Below are positions 18,301 through 28,440 of a stretch of DNA of 35,820 nt, piece by piece. Each line of letters begins with the position of its first letter. Within the stretch, counting starts at the first letter, position 1. This DNA comes from Chara braunii. Lineage: Eukaryota; Streptophyta; Charophyceae; Charales; Characeae. The notes beneath the pieces were generated by a model. The model was not told the origin of the DNA. It saw nothing but the letters and a program-made list of their open reading frames with translations, and did no database searches. The position numbers were made by a program, and so were the translations under genes. The DNA is taken from contig BFEA01000722.1 of assembly GCA_003427395.1 (NCBI GenBank), positions 148,956 to 184,775 of the forward strand, written 5' to 3'.

Positions 18301-19122
18301 TTCTCCTTCAATGACGAGGAGAGAGGGTGGTTGAACGTGGATATGATTGAGATTATAAAAATTTGGATAGTCAATCATATTTCATGGAATGATAAACTGA
18401 CCATGTATGCCTTGAAGGAAGAGGCAAGGGTAGTAAAGTATGTTGATAAAAAGATTGTTTTCAATGTTGTTGAACCTGCTGATGGACCGTATGCTAACCA
18501 TTGGTTTCTGAGGTGGATACAAAATCTTCAGAAGCTCAACCAAGTAATGGTACGTGATGCAGATAGTCTCCCTAATGTTGATCTCATTTTTGAATCCTTT
18601 GTTGGTCGATGCATTTATTCCTTAATTGATTTATATTTTGGCTATGATCAGTTTCTCATTGATCCCAGCAATCGACCAATGACTGTCATGCACACGCCGA
18701 GGGACCTTATTCAAATGTGTGTGGTACCTTAAGGTTGGACCAATGGTGTGGTAGTGGTTCAAAGGGATATAATCCAAGTCATGCAGGATATCTCTCCTGA
18801 GATAATCAACCCCTATATAGACGATAACCATGTGAAAGGACCTATAAGGGATGAGACTTTGGTTGCTAATGGGGTCAGAAAGTTTGTTTGGGAACGTGCC
18901 GAAGGAGTAAGGATGGTCCTAGATAGACTTCAAAAATATAATCTGACTGCCAATGGACCAAAGTCTCTTCTCCTTCAAGAAGAGGTAACCATCTTGGACT
19001 TTAAATGTTTCTCCAAAGGTAGGAGCCATGACCTCATGAAGATAGATAAAATTTTGAACCGGTCTCTGCCTCTTAAGCGAGGGATAGACGTTAGAAGCTT
19101 ATTGCGTGTCTGCGGGTTTTGA
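18301..19122 (+). pseudogene. Reverse transcriptase of element 2
   Basis: One frame with a single internal stop (TAA 18730) before TGA 19120. Landmarks in order: FNDEERGWLN, PYANHWFLRWIQNLQKLN (first RT motifs), YSLIDLYFGYDQF with the first catalytic aspartate, RPMTVMHTPRDLIQM, GWTN, then the active-site NPYIDDNHVKGP with YIDD at 18814-18825. The connection region follows (NLTANGPKSLL, and a decayed VRSLLRVCGF where FLGxCGFWR is usual). The arrangement is that of Ty3/Gypsy (Metaviridae) RT, which copies element RNA into cDNA. W-to-stop at 19120 and the 18730 stop show decay; the frame is otherwise unshifted for over 1.2 kb. Confidence 0.88.
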
Positions 19123-19536
19123 AAAATTTTCATTCCTCATTTTGCTTCCCTTGCAGAACCTCTAAGAGAGATGGTGAGACAAGGGGCTGACTTATCATGG
19201 ACTGAAAAAAAATAGGCTGTTGTTGAGACTTTACAAGAAAAATTAAAAGATGGAGAAGTAGTGTTGGGAGTGTCTTTCTATGATGATGAGGAGAGAAGAC
19301 CCTTCATCATCGGGGCAGATGGAGGATCAGTGACCTTTGGCGGTGTGCTTATTCAGAAGGATGGGAATGAGAAAGAGAGACTCCTAAGATTTGATAAAAA
19401 AACTCTAAACTCTACAGAGAGAGGCTACACTCAATTTAAGAAGGAGCTACTGACAATTATCCACTGTCTTAGGTGTTTCGGGCACTATGTACTTGGAAGG
19501 AGATTCATCCTGCTATTAAAAAACATCAACAAGTAG
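19123..19536 (+). pseudogene. RNase H domain of element 2, N-terminal part
   Basis: Continues in the RT frame after TGA 19120, with another stop at 19213. IPHFASLAEPLREMVRQG is the RT-RNase H connection. The RNase H itself reads PFIIGADGGSVTFGGVLIQ (first catalytic Asp), LNSTERGYTQFKKELL (catalytic Glu) and CFGHYVLGRRFILLL. After this the expected Asp-containing strand is lost: a deletion plus frameshift near 19525 replaces it. RNase H degrades the RNA strand after first-strand synthesis. Confidence 0.82.
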
Positions 19537-19685
19537 ATCCAACAGTAAGCAAGTGGATTGTCTTCATTTGGACTTTTGATTTTAAAATGGAGAAGATTCT
19601 CACTGAGAAAAATTGGGCAAATGGCATAAGTAGAATTGAATGGAGAAAAAAAAAAGATGAGAATGTTGATGGACCAATCCAATAA
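19526..19685 (+). pseudogene. RNase H C-terminal part, shifted frame
   Basis: In the next frame the domain resumes as VDPTVSKWIVFIWTFDFKME and then NWANGISRIEW, the usual end of RNase H in this Metaviridae lineage (a DPTV-x-RW block, FDF, and an N-x-A-DGLSR-like end). It ends at TAA 19683. About ten residues between the FILLL strand and VDPTV seem to be missing compared with the family, so the frameshift likely came with a small deletion. Confidence 0.75.
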
Positions 19686-20100
19686 TTTACCTATGTTGAT
19701 AACTTCCTAAACGAGGAAGACGGTGAAGACTATAAGACTCAAAGCTCTTACAAATGGAGCTTGTGACATGAAGAGAGAGACAACCGATGAGAAATTCTTA
19801 ATGCTTATGTCTATGAGTTAATCTTTGAAAATGAAGAAAAAGAAGAATAAAATGATTGGTATGCTAGGGTCAATGTAGCGGTTATGGTTGCTCATGAACT
19901 GAGAGAGAGTTCTGGTTCAAAGAATGAAGAAGATGGTGAGAAGAAAGAGGAAGTGATACCATTCATCTTTGAATAATATAATAAAATTTATCAAGAAATT
20001 TGAAAAAATATGGAAAAAGAACAGTTAAAAGAATACTACTGCAAAAATTTAAGGAAAAAGTTCAGGTTAAAAGAGGTCACCTCTTTGTGGATGGCAAAGG
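19686..20100 (+). pseudogene. Decayed RNase H-integrase linker
   Basis: Acidic, glutamate/lysine-rich coding-like pieces (for example VDNFLNEEDGEDYK, and RESSGSKNEEDGEKKEE near 19900-19950) separated by stops and frameshifts. It occupies the tether between RNase H and integrase. No motif was recognised. Confidence 0.45.
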
Positions 20101-20457
20101 AGGCTTACCTCCACTAAGAGTTGTATGTGGGAAAAAGAGACAACTATAAATAATTGTTGCTCTACATGAGGGGTTGCTGGTGGCCATAGGGCTGCTCAAG
20201 CAACCTACTCTAAGACAATTAAACTCTACTTCTAACCGGGCATGAAAGACATGATTTACAGATTTTATAAGTCATGTGTGTTATGTCAGAAGATGTCAAC
20301 AGCAAGGATGATTGAGCCTTTATTTTTTACTATCCTGGTAGAGTCAGGCAACCGAGTTCACTTGGATCTCATCACCATGCCTCTACACCATGCCTCTAGG
20401 CAAGGGTGGTATAAGATACATACTGAACATGAGAGATATTTTTTCTGGATACGTTGA
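20101..20457 (+). pseudogene. Integrase of element 2: HHCC domain and first catalytic Asp
   Basis: The zinc-binding domain is readable: LHEG, one base lost near 20170, then VAGGHRAAQATYSK, a stop where W is usual, PGMKDMI and SCVLCQK with the C-x2-C. The core starts with RVHLDLITMPL, whose aspartate codon is 20365-20367. Immediately afterwards an exact 13-bp tandem duplication (20373-20385 and 20386-20398) shifts the frame, so this frame runs on into nonsense to 20457. Integrase joins cDNA ends to host DNA. Confidence 0.8.
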
Positions 20458-20994
20458 GGCAAAAACTCTGAAGAGGAAGACAGTTGAGCAAGTGGATGAC
20501 TGGATAGAGGAAGTCTATTCAGGTATCCCTTTATCAGAGAGTTTGTCTCAGACAGAGGATCTGAATTTATAAATAAGATTGTAAGAAAAAACATTCTCAG
20601 AATGGGCGTCATAATTCGATATGTAACTACATACCATCCTCAAGCTAATGCCCCGGTTGAGAGAGGTCACAAAATTTTGAAAGATTCGTTGGCTAAATGG
20701 TGTGAAGGGAACCTCAGTAACTGGCCAAAAGTATTAAGAGCAACAGTTTATGCTGACAACATCACTGTTAACAGAACCATTGATTATGATCTATTTACTC
20801 TGCGGTATGGTCGGTATGTCACTCTGCCTATTAAGAGTATAATCAAAACCTGGTCAAGCCAAGAGAGTGACAGAGAGTACTCTATTTCAGAGTTTCTTCA
20901 GATCAGAATGAGACAGATATCAGAGGTTGATCAAACAGTAATGGATGCTGCGGAGAGAATGACAACCAACAGATTGTCAGATCAAGAGAGATGA
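20387..20994 (+). pseudogene. Integrase of element 2: catalytic core continued
   Basis: After the 13-bp duplication the core continues as MPLGKGGIRYIL and FSGYVEAKTLKRKTVEQV. Another one-base loss near 20520 returns it to the original frame: PFIREFVSDRGSEF, with the second Asp at 20551-20553, then TYHPQANAPVERGH with the catalytic Glu at 20659-20661. Exactly 35 residues separate Asp and Glu (DD35E). The region NITVNRTIDYDLFTLRYGR follows. It ends at TGA 20992. The catalytic triad is preserved although the protein cannot be made in one piece. Confidence 0.85.
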
Positions 20995-21297
20995 AATAAG
21001 AAGAGATACATAAAGAAAGAGAAACTAAAAGTTGGTGATGTTGTCCTGCTATTTGACAATTCATTTGAAACTCAGTTGACCAAATGATTGGAATTTTGAT
21101 GGTTTGGTCCCTACAGAATCATACGTGAAGCATGAGGGAAAATCTATGAGATATCGAAGATGGATGATTCAAGAGTTCATGATATGGTATCAGGGTCAAA
21201 ACTTCGTAAGTTCATTTTCAGAGACCCTGACCTGGTCGCTATAATAATTGCAAATAAAGGAAAGAAAAGTCAATCAGCGGTAAGAGAACTGCTTTAG
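20995..21297 (+). pseudogene. Integrase C-terminal region with GPY/F motif
   Basis: The frame continues after TGA 20992 with stops at 21085, 21097 and 21136, ending at TAG 21295. It contains KLKVGDVVLLFDNSF, the SH3-like strand of Gypsy integrases, and WFGPYRII (the GPY/F motif, GGT CCC TAC at 21106-21114), then SGSKLRKFIFRDP. No chromodomain motif was recognised after it. At least two of the stops can be explained by CGA-to-TGA change where the family has arginine. Confidence 0.75.
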
Positions 21298-21680
21298 GAA
21301 AATGAGAGAAGTGTAATAAGACAGAAAGGCACAGCAAAGACAAGAGTTTTAGTAAACTTTGGCTACTCTTGCATTTTCAATTCAGTATGTCAATTTTCAG
21401 CATGTCAAATTCTGACACAAGAGGTATGAGAATGATTTTTCGAATGATTTGTACTCGTTCCTGTATTTTGAACTAATATTATTATTTCTATAAGTGATAG
21501 AGACGATGAGATCAAAGTGTCATAAATACTGGGCTACAGTCGATTCACGAGCATCAGATCCTTAAGTGAGAAGTAACTGTAAAGCGCAGTTGCAGTGATA
21601 TTTAGTTCCAAGAAACTCATAGTTGTGGTACAAGAGAAACCAATTTTAATCTCATGATGAGGAGAAAATCTGACGGGCAT
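21298..21680. other. 3' flank of pol, no gene recognised
   Basis: Immediately follows the integrase stop. It contains decayed coding-like words (VLVNFGYSCIFNSVCQF near 21350-21400), possibly a further reading frame of the element, but with many stops. No LTR start could be fixed here. Confidence 0.45.
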
Positions 21681-21865
21681 AAAAGAAGTTCAACTCTGCT
21701 TGACCAGAGAGTTGTCAATAGAGGGACTTCGTGTCTTCTGGCTAAGTTGTCTGTCCAAGAGGGTTATCAAGAAGATAGGTAGAAAGAAGTTCAACCTTGC
21801 TTGACCAGAGAGTTGTCGGCATGAGGACTTCGTGTTTCTTTACTAAGTTGCCTATCTTTTGTCCC
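21681..21865 (+). repeat. ~101-bp tandem repeat, two copies
   Basis: AGAAGTTCAACTCTGCTTGA at about 21684 recurs as a close variant at about 21785. The shared features continue through GACCAGAGAGTTGTC, GGACTTCGTGT and CTAAGTTG. It lies in the 3' region of element 2. Confidence 0.85.
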
Positions 21866-22090
21866 ATATGAGGGAAGGAACCTCTCTGGGGTCAGTATTC
21901 CTATACTTCCTTGAGGCTGACGGGAGGTATCTCGGAAGTATTCTCAAATGAGGGAAGGGACCTCTTTGGGATCAGTGCTTTGTATTTCCTGATGCAGAAG
22001 GGAGGTCTCTAGGAAATGCATAGTTGGCTGTTTATTTTGTTGTTGTTCAGTGCCTCTTGAGATCGAAAGGACGTCTCTTGAGAAATGTTT
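21866..22090 (+). repeat. ~80-bp tandem repeat, two copies plus a partial
   Basis: ATGAGGGAAGGAACCTCT at 21868 recurs at 21948 as ATGAGGGAAGGGACCTCT. Both units then share a TGGGxTCAGT block and a GGGAGGTxTCT block. A shorter third relative (CAGTGCCTCTTGAGATCG) follows near 22050. Confidence 0.8.
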
Positions 22091-22204
22091 GTTTTGTTAT
22101 CTTGGGCATGGGTTGTCTGACTGTGGGTTTGATATGTTCTGTTTGATTGTCTATGTCTGGGATTTTGTTCTCTAACCTAAAGACGCATTGATTGTCGGGG
22201 CTAG

Positions 22205-22460
22205 TTAGAGCCTTACTGCAGTCGGTTGCAATCTGGTGGGGTCAGCAAGTCCCCGACGCGAGTGTCGAATTTCATAGTTGACTGAGGCTAAGACTCCGCG
22301 AGTCTGGCCTATGAGATCAAAAGGGGTCAACTGGAACCCTATCGCAGTCAGAGGATGCAATCCAGTGAGGTTCGCCAGAGTCTGGAATGGTAGTTAGACC
22401 GGGTCCCACGTTCAAAAATAGGGGCGGGGCAGCAAATGCCCTAGGTGAAAAACTGGTGGG
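22205..22460 (+). repeat. ~126-bp degenerate tandem repeat
   Basis: GAGCCTTACTGCAGTCGG near 22208 has a relative, GAACCCTATCGCAGTCAG, near 22334. Both are followed by a TGCAATCxxGTGxGGT block. A more diverged unit may follow toward 22560. The sequence up to about 22720 is unassigned. Confidence 0.55.
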
Positions 22461-22751
22461 TAAGCCGGTCCCCGACCGCAGTGGTGAGATCCGGATACGG
22501 GATAATTTGATTGACAGGAGATCTACTGTCATAGGGTGACCAGACCCGTTATAATCTGGGTATCCTGGCGAGAGTGTCAAAAGGTCTCCATACTCAAGTA
22601 GTGGGTATGGTGGTCCTGACCTGGAGGCAGGTTAAAAGGGTCGTTAAACCACCAGTACCTCCGAGTCTGTTATTGCCGACCCTGAATTTCACTGCGCTCC
22701 GAGTTTTGTCGAGTCTGGGTACCACTCCGTTTTCTTTCTGGTACTCTCAAG

Positions 22752-22823
22752 GAAAGAACAAAAAAAAACAAAAAAGAAGAAGAAAAGTTGCGGCCATGAA
22801 CCTCATAAAAAAAAAAAAAAAAA
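22752..22823 (+). repeat. Purine-rich tract and A run
   Basis: Almost pure purines at 22752-22789, mostly A with AAGAAGAAGAAAAG, then an A run at 22807-22823. It could be a polypurine tract preceding a 3' LTR, but the following sequence does not match the candidate 5' LTR by eye, so low complexity is the simpler reading. Confidence 0.5.
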
Positions 22824-23814
22824 GGAAACAAAGTTTTGGTCGTGATTGCAGTTGTATACATTATTGGAAGTGGTAATGTGAGTGTCCCCTCAATGAGGGC
22901 ATCTCAGCCCGGTGGCCAGGTTGTCAGATTCCAAAAAGTGAATAAAAGGGAAAAAAACGGACACATGGATCCAGCCGTGAAAATAGCTGGATACACTACC
23001 CTAAGTGTCAGTGTGATGAGCCTTACAATCCTATGACAAAATACAGCTTGAGTAGATCACGGACAACTTGAGCAATTCACGGACAGGGGACTTATAAGAA
23101 ACACACGACAAAAAAAAAATAAAAATAGTAATATTCAGAATGTGACCGCCTTACCTATAAGGTGCATTCTGTGGAGGAAGATTGTGAGCACGACCTCTTG
23201 GACTACCCAGCCCGACATCATTGCAGTAGAGAAAGGATTTTTTTTTTTCATTTTCTGTTCACTCGCGGCATTATCAAATTCAAATTTATGGGACATTGTC
23301 GACCCTGTGTCCCACCCCCGAAAAGTTCGGGTACTACACTTCGTGTCCAGCTCTTGTGAGCAGCCTTCGTCCTTCGTCCTCGAGTGACTTCATAGAGGCT
23401 CGAAGAGCTATCGTTCCCCCAGCGCCTTCGTGGGAGCCTTCGTGGGATCCTGGATTAGGCGCTAGCTTCGCGCCTTCGTGGGATCCCACGCCCTCGTCGA
23501 CATATTTTCTGGGCGTTGGTCACGACTCTCTCTGGCCAGCCGAAAGAAACCAGTTTTCTGGTGATGAACCTTCAACGTGCTGATCTCCAATCTCTTTATT
23601 CCGATTGGAATGAAGAAAGTCGCATCGTGGTAGCGCCTTGTGCGTGGAAAGCCAAGACTTCGTGATTTCCCAACACTGGCAGAGATACTGGTGGTTTAAG
23701 ACAAATGGTCTAATTGGTCCTGGCCTGAGGCGGGCCAAATAAGGTATGACAGACTAACAAAAGGTCTGTCATTCCTGGTCAATGGCGGATCAAAACCAAG
23801 GCAATCAATAGCTC
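22824..23814. other. No confident gene
   Basis: Short open frames only. A cluster of GCGCCTTCGTGGGA words with inverted partners occupies about 23425-23495, including the perfect 14-bp palindrome CGTGGGATCCCACG at 23477-23490 and a 6-bp hairpin just before it. Function unknown. Confidence 0.5.
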
Positions 23815-24192
23815 TTGGGTGTGAAAAATTATTTATATTTACTTTTTATTTTATTATGGGTTTTATTTTTATTTATTTTGTTTAAGTACTGCGTGATGAT
23901 TGTCTGTCAGAAAAATTGTATGTTGGAAATATGTTTGGGGAGTTGTGAAACTTGCTATTTTGTCGGATCATACAGACACATCAAAAGCTTTAAGGTCAGA
24001 GAAAAGAAAAAGGGTTTGATATCCCCCAGGTTGCTTGAGAAGTTGAGAAGACGTTTCACTCAGGCCAAAGAACAAGAAAAGGGTTTGGTATGCCTCACTC
24101 TTGATACCGCTGTCAACGAGTGCCCACAGAGCAGGTCAAAGAGAAAGTTCAGATTGCAAGACAATAGAAAGTCAAAGCCAAGTCGTGAATGA
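23815..24192 (+). CDS. Hypothetical ORF with hydrophobic N-terminus
   Basis: 125 codons. The N-terminal 30 residues are hydrophobic (YLYLLFILLWVLFLFILF), encoded by an AT-rich low-complexity stretch. The rest is cysteine-containing and then basic (EKLRRRFTQAKEQEKG, RSKRKFRLQDNRKSK). A single membrane segment with a basic tail could be imagined, but the hydrophobic part may simply reflect TTT/TTA-rich DNA. No homology or promoter was recognised; it lies in the 3' region of the retroelement. Probably not a real gene. Confidence 0.15.
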   Translation: MGVKNYLYLLFILLWVLFLFILFKYCVMIVCQKNCMLEICLGSCETCYFVGSYRHIKSFKVREKKKGLISPRLLEKLRRRFTQAKEQEKGLVCLTLDTAVNECPQSRSKRKFRLQDNRKSKPSRE

Positions 24193-24403
24193 AAGAGTGA
24201 TAAGTAATCCTTCTTAAATTTTAAATTGGTGGCCGACAAAGCGGCCTAGTTCACGAGGAACTTGCATTCCCGACCTCGAGGTATTCAAACTCTTAAGAAA
24301 GGAACACTATGGAATGGACTGAAAAGTCAAGAAAAGAAAATGACTCAGAGGTTCAAGGAAAGGACATTGTGCTTATGTAAAAGGTAAAAGATGACAATGA
24401 ATT

Positions 24404-24817
24404 TCATCTGGAGTAGAGAGAGGAAAAAAAAAATGCAGTAGAGGGTGCAACTATTGAACTGCGGAAGAGAAGGAACCATGCATGGTGCGGTGGGGGCGCT
24501 GTGGGCACTAAGGCTCTGCTTGCCACGGGAGTAATGGGGGCTCTAGAGGAGTAAGGAGGAGAGGAGGTGTCGGGTGCACCATAGCGTGCCTCGAACTTCT
24601 TTTGAAAGTACTTCATCCTCGTAGGGGATGAAGTTCTCTCATACCAACTTACGAAGGGCTGACGCTGATATACTCTCACGTGAGAGTTGTATCCTCGCAC
24701 TTCCTCCTCCTCCTCCTCTGAGTTGAACTCGCGTCGTGCACAAGCTGGCGGCTCTTCGCGTGCCTTCCCTCCTCTACCACCTCTCCCTCTTCCCTGTCCT
24801 CTACGTGCTCCAGGCAT
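24404..24817 (-). CDS. Hypothetical RG-rich, acidic protein (137 aa or exon)
   Basis: Read from the ATG at 24817 (context ACCATGCC). The protein starts with an arginine/glycine-rich segment (RRGQGRGRGGRGGKAR, residues 5-20), then a run of six glutamates, a conserved-looking middle (RQPFVSWYERTSS, MKYFQKKFEARYG) and a proline/alanine-rich C-terminus. The frame is open to an earlier in-frame ATG at 24967, but the added part is a hydrophobic serine/leucine string, so the later start is preferred. A TATAAAA box on the minus strand (25071-25077) lies 254 nt upstream. RG-rich heads occur in RNA-binding proteins and in some transposon proteins; no domain was recognised. It may continue by splicing. 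Confidence 0.35.
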   Translation of the reverse strand: MPGARRGQGRGRGGRGGKAREEPPACARREFNSEEEEEEVRGYNSHVRVYQRQPFVSWYERTSSPTRMKYFQKKFEARYGAPDTSSPPYSSRAPITPVASRALVPTAPPPHHAWFLLFRSSIVAPSTAFFFSSLYSR

Positions 24818-25070
24818 GGTGTAAGAAGAAGCAAAGGTATGCCGCGATAAAAATGAGGTTAAATGAGAGTTTGAGAACAAGAAGACCGAGTTACTAGAGA
24901 AGAGAGCGGAAAGCGGATACGTAGGTAATACGGAGTAGCTGCACGAGAGAAGAAAGAAGGAGGCCATGTGCGCAGTGAGAGCGTAAGATGGCAACTAACG
25001 CAAAATCACAATGAGAAACTTCCCTACGGCACGTTGTAGAAATGAGTAAGGAAGTATTCGACCTTTACTA

Positions 25071-25077
25071 TTTTATA
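25071..25077 (-). promoter_or_regulatory. TATA-like box upstream of the RG-rich ORF
   Basis: TATAAAA on the minus strand, in an AT-rich stretch 254 nt upstream of the preferred ATG at 24817. If used, transcription would start near 25045 and give a leader of roughly 230 nt. Evidence is sequence match and position only. Confidence 0.3.
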
Positions 25078-25133
25078 CTAACCGGCCGCTACTCTTTGGG
25101 CCCATCGGGGACGCTGGGCGGGGTTTGGTATCA

Positions 25134-25613
25134 TGTCGGAGGACACGGTGCCCTGACCCTCCGCTGAGTACCCGATGCCTGCTCCAGGACCCGCTACCTA
25201 CCTTATGCCAACCCGAAAAAACTATATACACATGGGTCTTTACGGAGTATTCCGTTCCAGCGTCAGGTATGTCTGGACAATGCTCTACCATGGACAAGTC
25301 CAGGTGACGCTTACCTCAGCAAAGGATAGGTGTGCGTCATTGGACTTACCATTGGTCCAGGCAAGCTCGACGCTCTGATGTACAGCAGAGCACTATCGTC
25401 ATGTGACCGCGGTAGCCACCGGATTTGCCTAGGGACGCGAAGGTAGGGAAATCGGCGTAATTTTTCTACCGCGCGCCGAGTGTCCTTAGCTTTATGGGTT
25501 ACATGCACAGAGTTGCTGTCACTATCGAGCGGGAAATAATTAAAGAAAGAAAACGAAAATAAAATAAAAAGCGAAAGGAAGTTGTGTGTAAGGTTTGCAC
25601 GTTAATCTCGACC
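25134..25613. repeat. Dispersed ~480-bp repeat, copy 2
   Basis: Same-strand partner of 6529-7009, 18.6 kb away. It is alignable end to end with scattered substitutions and nearly no length change (480 versus 481 bp). Homology starts at TGTC and stops at GACCC in both copies; flanking sequences are unrelated, and no obvious target-site duplication was seen. TGGTATCA, the start of the initiator-methionine primer binding site, directly precedes this copy (25126-25133), but the rest of that site does not follow. The minus-strand RG-rich ORF begins about 300 nt to the left. Confidence 0.85.
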
Positions 25614-28440
25614 CATAACCTTGTCTCGACAAATTTCATTGATGATTGAGTTTGTTGGCTATGAGCGACTTCTTCCTTATGAATTTGTCTTTTAACGTTG
25701 TAAAGGTCCACTAGCATATGCATTGGTTTTCTCGTTGAGTAAGTATGTATACATTTATAGTACGACGTGTGTTTACTTATCATTAGTAGGTGAAATAAAC
25801 ATGTATATCGTGCAAGTAATCTTACTCTTATTTAAAAAATAATAATTGCAACAAAAAATTATATTAATGGATCGAACGCTATAGAGAATGTAGCTTTGTA
25901 ACTATTAAAAGTCAACGTTGACGCTGATTTTTTAAAGTATGAGATATTTTTTATTCGTTCATTTTTTTTTTTCCCCTCAATGCACATGACAAGTCTCATA
26001 AAACTAGACGATGCCGACATACTCCGCCTGAGAGATTGAGATTAAAAAAAAAACTTCAAGTTTTTTTTTAATTTTCACTATGATACGGATGTTATAAAAA
26101 ATATTTTACGTATAATTTTGGATTAGTGTGTTGAGAATAACGTAATACATTGTGCTACCATATGAAAGAGAGATACATTTTGCGACTCGGGAAATGTCCA
26201 TAGGCAATGTTTTTGTGCACATGTAGGGTCATGTTCGAAATAGTAAAACCTAAGCACGACAGGCTAGGGAATGAGTGAAGAGCGGGGTTGTTTTCAACTT
26301 TCATTTTGTAGTTCTTTTAATGAATAATTCATTGATATCAAAACAATCATTGACTATTTTTTTCAAAAACCCTAGTCCAATGTCAATATTTATGCAATTG
26401 AGTTTTGAACAGGTAATAAAAGTTTTCCTTGTTGTACGATTGTTTACTAAAATGTGTATTTGTTTTTGTTACAGTGCATTTTGTCCGACATCGCTATATG
26501 ATTTTTTAATGTATACGTTCGTCAACTTTTAATAATTTGCATTGTGAACAATGCTGAAGTAACCAGAGCGAGGGTCGATGGTCCTTGTGTGAAAGTGATT
26601 AATTCTTTAGTGATTTAATATGCTTTGAGGGATTTGTTGATCTGAAGAATGTGAATCATGTCATACCGAAATAAAATGGTAAAATATATTTTCCACAACT
26701 TTTGGAGTGTAGTAAAACATGAGTAAATATTTTGTTTGTGTGCTTGTTGTAATTATGGTTTTCCAGTCATGAATGTCATATCTCATTTTCGATGAGTGAA
26801 AAATATCTCTTTCCTGCAATCTTGTTAAAATTTTGTAACACAATTCATCTATATGTGTTTTACTCTCGTTTTGTTTCCAGCCTCTGTAAGCAGATTACTA
26901 CGGTTTTCAACTCTCTTCCCTCTCTCTCTCCATTATCTAAGATTTTTTTTTTTGGCGCGATATGTATCTATGTTATAATCACTGACCATCTACTACCTAT
27001 GAAAGTGTCGAGATTGTTAATTTTCAGTTGCAACGGTTAATTGTATTGTTTGTGTTCCCTTTAGCTATTATATAGGGGACACCTATATCTATTGTCCCAT
27101 CATCTTTAGATATAGTTGAATCAAGTTGTTTTTTGACAACCCCTTCTTCTTTGTCCGTAAAGAAAATATAAAGTTAGTACTCACTTGGTGCATACATAAG
27201 TATGTTCAATCAAAATTATAGTCTGTGGCAAAAACAGAAAGCAATGCTGACAAACCTTGTCTTTCTTGCTACCCAGGCCTAACTCGGAGCTACACTTCAA
27301 AATATTTTTCAGTCATACCCAACCCGTAACCACTTTTCAAAATATTCCCAAACTTCACTTAGCTCAAACTGTTTTTGTTTTTTTCCCAACCTGAAGCTTG
27401 ACTTGCCCGGAAACCAAAATTGCACCCAACCCATAACAGAGAACGACTTTTTTTTATGTTTGCATTATGGACTCATATCGTTCGTTTTTGGAATTTTTGC
27501 TGAATTTTACACAAAAATTGTCGGCGGAAACGATTATTTTCGGTCCTCGGTTAATCATCTCTTCGAATTTTTACTGAAATTTGCACAAAAATTGTCGATG
27601 AAAACAGTGAAATTTCCCCCCCAAGTTCACCATCTTTCCTTTCGGGTAATCTGCCTAAAAATCCCACCTGACCGTGATCCGTACCTAGACCATTACTTCA
27701 CTCAGGGCCATCGGGTACAACTAGGTTGGGCTGGGTGTAGCCACGACCGCTCGATTGCAGAATGTGATACGCATCGTACTTTTGGTAGTCTGTATTACGT
27801 ACCCAAACACAAAGATGTAGGGCGATAGCTTCCAATATGCCATTTTCTGAGTGCAACACTACCAGCGAGCGACAAATTTAATGCATTGTGAACCTTTTGT
27901 TATAAAACGTTATCTTTTCCTTTCATTTCAATCCTAGAACTATCACGGATTGTCGAGAATATTTTAGAGTTAAATCAATAATTGAGGAAAATGGGTTATT
28001 TGTTGGGTGCATCGTTTGACGTCAAACAAATGTTCTAAAAATCTAGGCATAATTTTATTTTGAAAGGTTTGGAGTAGGTGGTCGATTTTTAACCAATCAG
28101 GGTTACGAGGCGGTAACGACGATTGTAAGGGTTTTGAGGACTTCAACTTTCGGTGGCCTGTTTGGAGTTTTTCTGATTTGGACTCGAATCGCTACCGCTT
28201 GGCAAGGAAGTGGCATAACATTAGGCTTGAAGATTTTCTAGGTTGTTTGGATTTGAACTCCCAACGGTATGTCATCAAAGTTGAGTTAGTTGGATGATAT
28301 TTGACGTAATAGCGAGAGCCTGCTCGGGGGGAAGTTATCTTTCGTTTCGAAAGTGACGATGCAGAATTGAGTACGTAGACGTGGTTTTACCTTCTTCGAG
28401 TCCAATATAGATTAGTGCTAGCATTCATTATTTTGCACTG
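25614..28440. other. AT-rich region, no gene recognised
   Basis: Long AT-rich stretch with homopolymer T and A runs. Open frames such as 26275-26532 and 27403-27828 lack domains. A 74-bp imperfect tandem repeat lies around 27480-27610 (shared word ACAAAAATTGTCG). A perfect 14-bp palindrome GTTTGACGTCAAAC lies near 28012-28025. Confidence 0.55.

Noticed and set aside
22752-22830. Polypurine tract and 3' LTR start of element 2
   Set aside because: The following sequence does not resemble the sequence upstream of the primer binding site, so an LTR pair could not be supported by eye.
25126-25133. TGGTATCA as an initiator-methionine primer binding site
   Set aside because: Only eight bases match, the remainder of the site is absent, and it lies before rather than after the 480-bp repeat.
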